The position numbers were made by a program, and so were the translations under genes. From NCBI GenBank assembly GCA_016708125.1, contig JADJGF010000001.1:124001-188000 (forward strand): 64,000 nt of DNA, written 5' to 3'. This document shows, piece by piece, positions 17,675 to 24,140 of the stretch; the stretch's first letter is position 1, and every line of letters starts with the position of its first letter. This stretch comes from Ignavibacteriota bacterium (GTDB taxonomy: Bacteria; Bacteroidota; Ignavibacteria; Ignavibacteriales; Melioribacteraceae). The notes under the pieces are model-generated. The model saw only the letters and a program-made list of their open reading frames with translations, did not search any database and was not told where the DNA came from.

Positions 17675-17877
17675 ATTCTATCTCCTTCTCTTGCAATATT
17701 AGTATCTATTCCTTTTAAATATCCACGAGCATCTTTTATATTTTTAAGAAGAAGAAATTCTATCCTATTTCCAAATTCAAGAATTTGAAGTTTCTGACCA
17801 GGACGTAAATCCATTTTTTCTCTAATTTCTTTTGGAATAACAACTTGATATTTTGGTGATATTTTTACTGTAGTCAT
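17671..17877 (-). CDS. AbrB-type antitoxin (VapB-like)
   Basis: The 68 residues begin MTTVKISPKYQVVIPKEIREKMDLRPGQKLQIL, a SpoVT/AbrB swapped-hairpin DNA-binding domain. The C-terminal tail (YLKGIDTNIAREGD) should wrap the PIN toxin. A strong promoter and a palindrome lie just upstream, consistent with self-repression. Confidence 0.87.
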   Translation of the reverse strand: MTTVKISPKYQVVIPKEIREKMDLRPGQKLQILEFGNRIEFLLLKNIKDARGYLKGIDTNIAREGDRI

Positions 17878-17900
17878 AAAATCTCCGATTATGTTTTACA

Positions 17901-17932
17901 ATAAATATATCGATAATATTTATGTATGTCAA
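17901..17932 (-). promoter_or_regulatory. Promoter and operator of the vapBC-like cassette
   Basis: On the - strand TTGACA (17927-17932) and TATATT (17904-17909) are 17 bp apart, close to the sigma-70 consensus. A palindrome ATAAATAT-N7-ATATTTAT (17901-17923) covers the -10 box and is a likely binding site for the antitoxin. Confidence 0.75.
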
Positions 17933-17968
17933 CATATAATCGTTTGAGTTGCAATATGTTTTTAGCAG

Positions 17969-18030
17969 TATAACGGCGCACGCTGCTAAGCAGATTGGCT
18001 GCTTAATTCTGCTTGAGCAGTTGGTTATCT
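17969..18030 (-). other. attC 6 (short, ~60 bp)
   Basis: The arms CTGCTAAGCAGA and CTGCTTGAGCAG pair with one extra base, like a classical attC. Closes modular cassette 1. Its R' arm (17970-17987) is repeated in inverted form at 18225-18242. Confidence 0.85.
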
Positions 18031-18306
18031 GACAGGCGATGCCGTCAGATAGATTCTAAACTGCTGTACGATTAGCCAAAGTATCAAAAATTTGAATGCG
18101 TAGAGACGTTAATTATTTAGCATCATATAAATTTTACAAAATATATTATTTAAGTGGAAACAAAATAGTGGATATTAAAAAACTTTCAACAAATCAATTT
18201 AGGCAAAAAGCATTTAAATTTTATAGCAGCGTGCGCCGTTATCCACAGGCTCAGACACGGTCAGCTTTATGCCTAAGCATTATTAAAAAACCATAGGAGC
18301 AAAGCA
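18028..18306. repeat. Constant left arm of modular cassette 1
   Basis: Almost identical to 32479-32757 and clearly related to 23251-23527. It contains a hairpin at 18027-18050, nested inverted repeats AGCAGTT/AACTGCT and TTGGCT/AGCCAA, an 18-bp inverted copy of the attC 6 arm at 18225-18242, a DnaA-box-like TTATCCACA at 18239-18247, and TAGGAGCAAAGCAATG ending in the start codon of the + strand gene. A 66-codon frame here shows mostly amino-acid-changing differences between copies and is not counted as a gene. Confidence 0.8.
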
Positions 18307-18477
18307 ATGGACTACTTAATATTATTAGCTATAATTGGGTTGTACTATTTAATAATCAAAAATTCTAAGAAAAATATTTTAATAACCACGAAAATGACAA
18401 TGGGACAAAGGGAAAATTTTATTCGTGGTTTTGAAAATTATATTTCAAATAATCCAAAAATTGATGGTAATCATTAA
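18307..18477 (+). CDS. Small protein of modular cassette 1, + strand
   Basis: A 56-residue frame beginning MDYLILLAIIGLYYLIIKN, one N-terminal membrane helix followed by a basic, polar tail. The ribosome binding site AGGAG and the ATG belong to the constant arm, and everything after is unique to this cassette. The last 59 bp overlap the 3' end of the opposing gene. No homologue is recognised. Confidence 0.6.
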   Translation: MDYLILLAIIGLYYLIIKNSKKNILITTKMTMGQRENFIRGFENYISNNPKIDGNH

Positions 18478-18616
18478 TTAACTCATTATAGATGGAGTTT
18501 TCTTCTTTATCCTCCAATTTAGAGATAATCTTAGATTGGACTTTAAGGACAAACTCAGTGTTAGCTATGATAAAATTTCCTAATTCAGTCATATTGAAAT
18601 GGATTTCTTGTTTCAT
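18419..18616 (-). CDS. Small protein of modular cassette 1, - strand
   Basis: A 65-residue, largely helical, acidic protein (MKQEIHFNMTELGNF...). ATG 18616 is chosen because TGAGGAAT precedes it, although the frame is open to 18658. It converges on and overlaps the + strand gene. Genes of the same length (64 aa) but unrelated sequence sit at the same place in the other two modular cassettes. Confidence 0.6.
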   Translation of the reverse strand: MKQEIHFNMTELGNFIIANTEFVLKVQSKIISKLEDKEENSIYNELINDYHQFLDYLKYNFQNHE

Positions 18617-18639
18617 ATTATTCCTCAAAATATAAGAGA

Positions 18640-18690
18640 CATTGCTTTGCTTAGCCAATGCGTAACGATAACGGCAGAGGCTGTGGATAA
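18640..18690. repeat. Constant right arm of modular cassette 1
   Basis: CATTGCTTTGC...GCGTAACGATAACGGC...TGTGGATAA, shared with 23846-23895 and 33111-33161. It is an imperfect inverted copy of the left arm end (GTTATCCACAG and AGCAAAGCAATG). The DnaA-box-like sequence is at 18682-18690. Confidence 0.78.
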
Positions 18691-18905
18691 CGGCGTGGCA
18701 AATAACCCGTCCGCCAATAACAACAATTTTATTAAATAACGAATGGTTTATTTTAAAAGCAGTTTTTAATTTTGTTCTACAAAAAACTGCGACTCACTTT
18801 ACTTAATTCCACTACACTTTTATAAAAAACTAAATTAAACTTTCAGACTTTAATTTTGCACAAACCCCAAACGAGCGAAGCGGTCGGGTTGATTTGTTGG
18901 TTATG
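18686..18905 (-). other. attC 7
   Basis: Closes the lipoprotein cassette 18912-19427. Nearly identical to attC 50, almost 39 kb away. Confidence 0.88.
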
Positions 18906-18911
18906 CAATTT

Positions 18912-19427
18912 TTAATTATATAATCCGTTAGCTGCCGGTAATGATTTGTATTCTGGTTTTTTATATATTATTTCTTCAATGGTATTTGTTAACTCAATTA
19001 TTTTATTATGTTCTTCTGGATAACTATTTACTAAATACCAATATATATTTTTCTCTTTGTTTTCATAATTTATTTTTAATATTTGTTTTCCAGGATCTGG
19101 ATCAAATTCTAGTTTTGTTGAATCTGATTCAGTCCATGTTAATGAATCTGGCAAATTAAAAAAATTTATTTCTTCTACTTTTTGAATTATTTTTTCTTGT
19201 TCTTCCTTAGTAAGCCAAAAGTCTGTTGTGATTGTTCCATCTAAAACTAAATCTTTTGTATATTTGAGTTTATATGTATCAAGTTCATTTTTAAATGAAT
19301 ATTTATAAAATATTTGTATTTCTTGAACTGGAGCAATTTTATTTTGGGATTCATTTATTGATTCTGAACAAGAATTTATTAATGTTACAGTTATTATAAA
19401 AACTAATATCTGAAAATACTTTTTCAT
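18912..19427 (-). CDS. Lipoprotein, family shared with 16516-17004
   Basis: A 171-residue lipoprotein with lipobox INSC. IFYKYSFKNELDTYKLKYTKDLVLDG, FWLTKEEQEKIIQKVEEINFFNLPDS and KPEYKSLPAANGLYN match the neighbouring paralogue. An AAAGGAGG precedes the ATG at good spacing. Function is unknown. Confidence 0.75.
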   Translation of the reverse strand: MKKYFQILVFIITVTLINSCSESINESQNKIAPVQEIQIFYKYSFKNELDTYKLKYTKDLVLDGTITTDFWLTKEEQEKIIQKVEEINFFNLPDSLTWTESDSTKLEFDPDPGKQILKINYENKEKNIYWYLVNSYPEEHNKIIELTNTIEEIIYKKPEYKSLPAANGLYN

Positions 19428-19447
19428 ATTTACCTCCTTTTAAATTA

Positions 19448-19684
19448 CATAACGGCGGCACAAATAACCCGTCCGCCCAAATCCGTCAGCTGACGGAACA
19501 ATTTTATTTAATAACGAATGATTAATTTTACAAAGCAAAGTTTAACTTATCTTTAGCAAACTTTGCGACTCACTTTTCTAAATTGCACTTCACTTTAACA
19601 AATGACTAAAATTGAAAACTAAACTTTTTGCTTACAAATCAAACCAGTATTGAGCGAAGCGGTCGGGTTGATTTGCTTGTTATG
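19448..19684 (-). other. attC 8
   Basis: Closes the cassette 19715-20023. Palindrome at 19483-19496. Inner stem AAAGTTT-type. Confidence 0.87.
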
Positions 19685-19714
19685 TGTATTTTTTAAATGA
19701 TATGAATAAATCAT

Positions 19715-20023
19715 TTAATCATTCTCAAATTTTATTTTCTGAACAATCTCATCTTTTATTTTAGAATCAATATTTTCCCAAACAGTATTTTCATCGATGA
19801 CTAAATTAATATTGCATTCATTTTTTACAGCATTAATAATTTGTTCAAAACATTTTTGATATGACCACTCACGTGGTTTTGGAGAAAATAAAACTTTTCT
19901 TTTTTCATCCCAATTCACTTCCATCGCAGCTCTATAAATATATGAGAAAGTTTCAATTTCTGGCTTTACGAAAAGTCTATCAAATTCATCAATCCCTAAT
20001 AATATTATTTTTTCTTTTTTCAT
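19715..20023 (-). CDS. Hypothetical cassette protein
   Basis: A 102-residue soluble protein (MKKEKIILLGIDEFDRLFVKPEIETFSYIYRAAMEVNW...). The conserved-looking aromatic/acidic stretch GIDEFDRLFVKPE suggests a small immunity-like protein, but no family is recognised. The frame is open back into attC 9. ATG 20023 (or 20029) lies within 10 nt of the R' core and has no Shine-Dalgarno sequence. Confidence 0.6.
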   Translation of the reverse strand: MKKEKIILLGIDEFDRLFVKPEIETFSYIYRAAMEVNWDEKRKVLFSPKPREWSYQKCFEQIINAVKNECNINLVIDENTVWENIDSKIKDEIVQKIKFEND

Positions 20024-20026
20024 ACA

Positions 20027-20250
20027 CATAACGGCGTGGCAAATAACCCGTCCACCCAACACAACAATTTTATTAAATAACGATTGGTTTATTTTAAAGA
20101 GCAAAGTTTAATTTTTATTTAGCAAACTTTGCAACTTACTTTTTTGAATTGCACTTCACTTTTACAAAAAACTAAAATTGAAAACTAAGCTTTCTGTTTA
20201 CAAACCAAACCAGAATTGAGCGAAGCGGTCGGGTTGATTTGTTGGTTATG
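20027..20250 (-). other. attC 9
   Basis: Closes the ParE/Phd cassette. Its left ~200 bp are nearly identical to attC 16, but the right ends differ. Confidence 0.88.
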
Positions 20251-20252
20251 TG

Positions 20253-20564
20253 TTAATTACTTTTAATTTGATTAACTAAGTTTTCTATGTCCAACAATTT
20301 ATGACCTTCAAACACAGTTAAAACATCAATAGAATTTTTCTTAATTAAATAAACTATTCTATAATTTTTGTGTAATATTTCCCTTATTTGACTTATTGAT
20401 AATTCTGGAACTATTCTTCCTTTTTCTGGAAATTCTATTAAGTCTTCAACAAGTGAAATTAGTTTGTCAGTCAATTTAATTGCAGCATTAGGATTATCTT
20501 GAGAAATGAAATCTTCAATTTCTTGAAAATTGAGCAGAGATTCTTTTGTCCAATAAATTTTCAT
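20253..20564 (-). CDS. ParE/RelE-family toxin
   Basis: A 103-residue protein with the ParE pattern: IYWTKESLLNFQEIEDFISQDNPNAA, EFPEKGRIVPEL, REILHKNYRIVYLI. Members poison gyrase or cleave mRNA at the ribosome. It lies 2 bp after its antitoxin gene. Confidence 0.85.
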   Translation of the reverse strand: MKIYWTKESLLNFQEIEDFISQDNPNAAIKLTDKLISLVEDLIEFPEKGRIVPELSISQIREILHKNYRIVYLIKKNSIDVLTVFEGHKLLDIENLVNQIKSN

Positions 20565-20566
20565 AA

Positions 20567-20851
20567 TTATTTTGTAAATCTATGTTTTTTCAATTCAGTT
20601 CTTATTTGAGAAGTTGTTAAAACTTCTCCATTTTCTGAATCAGCAAGTCCTCTAGAAATTGAATCGATAAATAATTTTGTTTCTCTGAGTTCATCAAACT
20701 CTTTTGGCGAAACTAATACTCCAGCTGGTTTTCCATTTTGTGTAATGATTAAAGAATTTTTACGAATTTGTAAATCCTTTAAATACTTTGCTAAACTTGA
20801 TTTAAATTGTCCAACTGGAATTATGTCACTTGAAACTGATATATTTCTCAT
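20567..20851 (-). CDS. Phd/YefM-family antitoxin
   Basis: A 94-residue antitoxin: IPVGQFKSSLAKYLKDLQIRKNSLIITQNGKPAGVLVSPKEFDEL is the DNA-binding Phd/YefM domain and the remaining tail should bind the toxin. AAAGGTG precedes the ATG. Confidence 0.85.
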   Translation of the reverse strand: MRNISVSSDIIPVGQFKSSLAKYLKDLQIRKNSLIITQNGKPAGVLVSPKEFDELRETKLFIDSISRGLADSENGEVLTTSQIRTELKKHRFTK

Positions 20852-20885
20852 TTTACACCTTTCTTTTTGTCTAAATAATATCTCT

Positions 20886-20914
20886 AATTTAGCTCTATAT
20901 TACGACTTAAGCAA
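20886..20914 (-). promoter_or_regulatory. Promoter of the Phd-ParE cassette
   Basis: On the - strand TTGCTT (20909-20914) and TAAATT (20886-20891) are separated by 17 bp, inside the cassette and upstream of the antitoxin. Confidence 0.6.
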
Positions 20915-20930
20915 TAAACATTTTTTAACA

Positions 20931-21152
20931 CATAACGGCGGCGCAAATAACCCGTCCGCCCTAAACCCATTTTTATAAAATAACGATCGATTAAATTTAC
21001 GGAGCAAAGTTTAACTTTTCTTTAGCAAACTTTGCGACTTACTTTTTAAAATGTACTTCACTTTTACAAAAAACTTAAATGAACTTCCAAATTATCTGTT
21101 TACAAAGCAAACCATAATTGTGCGAAGCGGTCGGGTTGATTTGTTTGTTATA
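20931..21152 (-). other. attC 10
   Basis: Closes the cassette 21160-21657. Inner stem AAAGTTT-type. Confidence 0.87.
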
Positions 21153-21159
21153 TGCATTT

Positions 21160-21657
21160 TTAATTTTCATTATTAATTGGGTGAATAATATACTCTGTTT
21201 CATCATATCTATTAAGTGGTAATGGTATTTTACCATAACCACCTAATTCATAAATAGTATTTTCATCCAAATTCCATATCTTACTATATGTAAAATATGG
21301 ATATATTAATAGTCCTAAAAACGGTGTAATACTATATCCATAGTAGATATTTTCCCTTTCTAATAATAGTGTTGGACCAAAATCAACTCCACCAAAATAT
21401 AAAAAACCCTCAATCCCAATATGCAGTTTTTGGTAATTTCTACCAATATCGTAACTGAGAACACTTCCATAATTCCAAATTCGATCTTGATCCACGGAAA
21501 TATATGAAACTTCAAATCCATAGACAAATCCTCCATTTTCACCAAATGCGTAACCCAATTTTATCCCCGGACTGATTATATTTAAATGTTTTGGGAATTG
21601 ACCTCCGTAAATATTAGGGAAGGAAATAATTATAAAAAGTATTATTAATTTCTTCAT
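21160..21657 (-). CDS. Exported protein, probably outer-membrane barrel-like
   Basis: ATG 21657 gives a 165-residue protein with a signal peptide (MKKLIILFIIISFPNIYGG). The body alternates short hydrophobic and aromatic strands (GIKLGYAFGENGGFVYGFEVSYISV, YGYSITPFLGLLIYPYFTYSK), as in beta-barrel or beta-rich surface proteins. No family name can be given. Confidence 0.65.
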   Translation of the reverse strand: MKKLIILFIIISFPNIYGGQFPKHLNIISPGIKLGYAFGENGGFVYGFEVSYISVDQDRIWNYGSVLSYDIGRNYQKLHIGIEGFLYFGGVDFGPTLLLERENIYYGYSITPFLGLLIYPYFTYSKIWNLDENTIYELGGYGKIPLPLNRYDETEYIIHPINNEN

Positions 21658-21671
21658 AATTTTTTTATGCA

Positions 21672-21904
21672 TATAACGGCGTAGCAAATAACCCGACGCC
21701 CAAATCCGTCAGCTGACGGAACAATTTTATTAAATAACGAATGATTTATTTAAAGAGCAGTTTTTATTTTTCCTTGGCAAAAACTGCGACTCACTTTTTG
21801 AATTGTACTTCATTTTAACAAAAAACTTAAGTTAAAATTCATATATTTCTTTTTATAAAATTCCGCCAAATGAAAACGGCCGTCGGGTTGATTTGTTGGT
21901 TATA
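21672..21904 (-). other. attC 11
   Basis: Closes the cassette 21919-22440. Palindrome at 21706-21719. The right arm reads CCAAATGAAAACGGCCGTCGGG. Confidence 0.86.
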
Positions 21905-21918
21905 CTTACTTTATTAAC

Positions 21919-22440
21919 TTATAATTCTATTCCAAGTGAAATAAATCTGAATGGGAATCCTCTTACATGTTTACGAGGAAGAAATGCATCAAAACCATCC
22001 ATAGCAGAGTTTTGATTAATTTGTTTAAATTCAATAATTAAGTTATAGTCAGCATCAACCTTATATCTAATTATGCCACCAAACTGTGTTGAAACATTTA
22101 AAAAAGGTACAAATGGGCTGAAAGCAAAAAATTCTAATCCTCCCTTAATTGAAATTGATAATTTATCACCAAGAATAATTGGCATAGTGATTAGGTTCGG
22201 TGAAATACTAGGAAAACTTAATAAGCGAACATCAATACCAAATGCAAATGCATGCGATAATGGAAAACTATAATTTCCTTCAAAATTTGTTATTTCTTTA
22301 TTATAACTATAACCCATCTTTATCTGAAAGTTCTTAAATAAAGCATACCTTTCTGAATAAAGCTCACTTTCAGATTCTTGTGCAAATAAATGAGTTGAAA
22401 TTATTAAAATAGTTATTACAGTAATTGTTATTTTTTTAAT
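21919..22440 (-). CDS. Exported beta-rich protein with ATT start or start-codon loss
   Basis: The first ATG (22317) would give 132 residues with no signal. The same frame is open 41 codons further and encodes IKKITITVITILIISTHLFAQ, a perfect signal peptide, directly after AAGGAAAACAAGC. Its first codon is ATT where ATG is expected, and an in-frame TAA closes the frame four codons before that. The gene therefore either starts at ATT or is a recent start-loss mutant. The body (GIDVRLLSFPSISPNLI, ending PFRFISLGIEL) looks like a small outer-membrane barrel. Confidence 0.6.
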   Translation of the reverse strand: MKKITITVITILIISTHLFAQESESELYSERYALFKNFQIKMGYSYNKEITNFEGNYSFPLSHAFAFGIDVRLLSFPSISPNLITMPIILGDKLSISIKGGLEFFAFSPFVPFLNVSTQFGGIIRYKVDADYNLIIEFKQINQNSAMDGFDAFLPRKHVRGFPFRFISLGIEL

Positions 22441-22513
22441 TGCTTGTTTTCCTTATTCTATATGAAAATAATATATAAATACTTAAAATATTAATTATCA
22501 CTTATTTTGTAAG

Positions 22514-22735
22514 TATAACGGCGTGGCAAATAACCCGTCCGCCCTATACTACAATTTTATTAAATAACGATTGTTTAATTTTAAAGAGCAGTTTTTAAAT
22601 TTGTTTTACAAAAACTGCGACTCACTTTTCTAAATTGTACTACACTTGAACATAATACTTAAATTTACTTTCAAACTTTCTGTTTACAAACCAAACCCAA
22701 ACGAGCGAAGCGGTCGGGTTGATTTGCTGGTTATA
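22514..22735 (-). other. attC 12
   Basis: Closes the two-ORF cassette 22747-23166. Standard type, no palindrome. Confidence 0.88.
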
Positions 22736-22746
22736 TAACAATTTTA

Positions 22747-22971
22747 TTATTCAACCGCAAAATCTTTTTTGTTACAATTCCACTCTGGTTTTAATCCGAG
22801 AATACCATTTTTAAAAGCATCTTTGGGACTTAAAGTAATATTTGGATATGGTTCAAATAAGATTAAATCATTAATTTTATTTTTGGGAATACATAATTTA
22901 GTAGGATATTTCCCGTCATTAGCTTTTATAAAATCGTCTATTAGTTTTTTGATTTTAAGTTTGATATCCAT
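22747..22971 (-). CDS. Hypothetical small protein
   Basis: A 74-residue soluble protein (MDIKLKIKKLIDDFIKANDGKYPTKLCIPKNK...). The segment resembles short acceptor-like or phage-type proteins, but no family is certain. AAAGGAG precedes the ATG. It lies 27 bp after the small basic ORF 22999-23166. Confidence 0.6.
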   Translation of the reverse strand: MDIKLKIKKLIDDFIKANDGKYPTKLCIPKNKINDLILFEPYPNITLSPKDAFKNGILGLKPEWNCNKKDFAVE

Positions 22972-22998
22972 TTAATTTTTCTCCTTTATTATCACTTG

Positions 22999-23166
22999 TT
23001 ATAATTTTTTCTGACCTACTTTTACTCCAATTTTAAATGCTGCCCTAACAACTTTGTTAGCATGTTTTGCTGGAAATTTCCGAAAAGTATGACCAACAGT
23101 TTTAGCTGCTTGTAGAGTTGTAGGGTTAGAAATAAATTTCAAAATTGATTGAATTATTTTTATTAT
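22999..23166 (-). CDS. Possible small basic protein without ATG
   Basis: After AAGGAGATAAACT the frame starts ATA-ATA-AAA and runs 55 codons to a TAA (IIKIIQSILKFISNPTTL...HANKVVRAAFKIGVKVGQKKL). It is basic and amphipathic. No ATG or GTG is available, and TTG at codon 9 has no ribosome site. It could use ATA, or be a start-loss gene. Confidence 0.35.
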   Translation of the reverse strand: MIKIIQSILKFISNPTTLQAAKTVGHTFRKFPAKHANKVVRAAFKIGVKVGQKKL

Positions 23167-23191
23167 AGTTTATCTCCTTTTCATTTTGTTA

Positions 23192-23252
23192 TATAACGGC
23201 GCACGCTGCTAAGCAGATTGGCTGTTTAATTCTGCTTGAGCAGTTGGTTATC
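23192..23252 (-). other. attC 13 (short, ~60 bp)
   Basis: Same short type as attC 6 and 24. Closes modular cassette 2. Its arm (23193-23210) recurs inverted at 23446-23463. Confidence 0.85.
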
Positions 23253-23527
23253 CATAGCCTCTGGCGATGGATAGTTTACAACTGCTGTTCGGTTAGCCAA
23301 AGTACCAAAAATTTTGATGCGTAGAGACGTTAATTATTCAGCATCATATAAATTTTATAAAATAGATTATTTAAGTGGAACCAAAATAGTGAACATTAAA
23401 AAACTTTTAACAAATCAATTTAGGCAAAAAGCATTAAAATTTTTTAGCAGCGTGCGCCGTTATCCACAGGCTCAGACACGGTCAGTTTTATGCCTATGCG
23501 TTATCAAAAAATCATAGGAGCAAAGCG
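23251..23527. repeat. Constant left arm of modular cassette 2
   Basis: The most diverged of the three left arms. The hairpin (23250-23272) has a different stem, ATCCAT/ATGGAT, in place of ATCTGAC/GTCAGAT, so pairing is kept while bases change. DnaA-box-like TTATCCACA lies at 23460-23468 and the arm ends TAGGAGCAAAGCGATG. Confidence 0.8.
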
Positions 23528-23674
23528 ATGAAAGCCATAACCCCAATCGAAGAACTTAGATTTAGAATAATTGAAATTCTTATAGAAAATAATCACAATA
23601 GTAAAAATACAATTGAGATTATACAGGCAGCTTCTCTTCTTCTAAAATTTGTGTTAGATCAAAACCAAGAGTAG
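23528..23674 (+). CDS. Small protein of modular cassette 2, + strand
   Basis: A 48-residue helical protein (MKAITPIEELRFRIIEILIENN...). AGGAG and ATG lie in the constant arm. The last 56 bp overlap the opposing gene. It shares no sequence with the small + strand proteins of the other modules. Confidence 0.55.
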   Translation: MKAITPIEELRFRIIEILIENNHNSKNTIEIIQAASLLLKFVLDQNQE

Positions 23675-23813
23675 CTTTATAGCACTTACGATAAAGAATG
23701 AGAATATCCCTTTCATTATAATTTTTATCCGAACGTGAAAGTATAAATTTGGCTAAATCTAACGCAACTTGTTCTTTGGAACCATTTGAAATATTGATTT
23801 TTGGATCAGTCAC
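23619..23813 (-). CDS. Small protein of modular cassette 2, - strand (GTG start)
   Basis: Translation from GTG 23813, preceded by AAAGGAG at ideal spacing, gives 64 residues (MTDPKINISNGSKEQVALDLAKFILSRS...). The frame is open further upstream only through constant-arm sequence. It is helical and soluble, with no recognised family. Confidence 0.6.
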   Translation of the reverse strand: MTDPKINISNGSKEQVALDLAKFILSRSDKNYNERDILILYRKCYKATLGFDLTQILEEEKLPV

Positions 23814-23845
23814 AATAAACTCCTTTGTTGATTGATAAAAAAATA

Positions 23846-23895
23846 ATCGCTTTGCTCTGCCAATGCGTAACGATAACGGCAGAGGCTGTGGATAA
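23846..23895. repeat. Constant right arm of modular cassette 2
   Basis: Shares GCCAATGCGTAACGATAACG and TGTGGATAA (23887-23895) with the other modules. It reads ATCGCTTTGCTC where the other two read ATTGCTTTGCTT. The left arm of this module carries the matching AGCAAAGCGATG, so the inverted ends of one cassette have changed together. Confidence 0.78.
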
Positions 23896-24135
23896 CGGCG
23901 TTGCAAATAACCCGTCCGCCAAAAACTACAATTTTATTTAATAACAAATGGTTTATTTTAAAGAGCAGTTTTTAACCTTGCCTACCGGCAGGCAGGTTTG
24001 GTTTTACAAAAAACTGCGACTTACTTTTCTAAATAGCACTTCTCTTTAACAAAAAACTTAAATTTCCTTTCAAACTTTCTATTTACAAACCAAACCAGAA
24101 TTGAGCGAAGCGGTCGGGTTGATTTGCTGGTTATA
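23891..24135 (-). other. attC 14
   Basis: Closes the cassette 24141-25247. A second kind of palindrome, around CTGCCTGCCGGTAGGCA read on the - strand (23976-24001), is inserted in its inner stem. Confidence 0.87.
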
Positions 24136-24140
24136 TGGTT

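Noticed and set aside
18096..18296. 66-codon ORF found three times (18096, 23314, 32547)
   Set aside because: Differences between copies mostly change amino acids, it runs through inverted repeats and the ribosome site of the next gene, and it has no ribosome site of its own. It is treated as a conserved folded region, not a protein.
18307..18690. Idea that the module interior inverts so that the - strand gene is read from the constant ATG
   Set aside because: Joining the right arm to the left-arm ATG gives a stop after 5-7 codons in modules 1 and 3 and no in-frame fusion in module 2. No direct evidence of inversion.
18925..18938. CCGTTAGCTGCCGG, similar to the inserted palindromes
   Set aside because: It is an imperfect palindrome inside the coding frame of 18912-19427, where the paralogue has the equivalent residues. 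It is probably chance.
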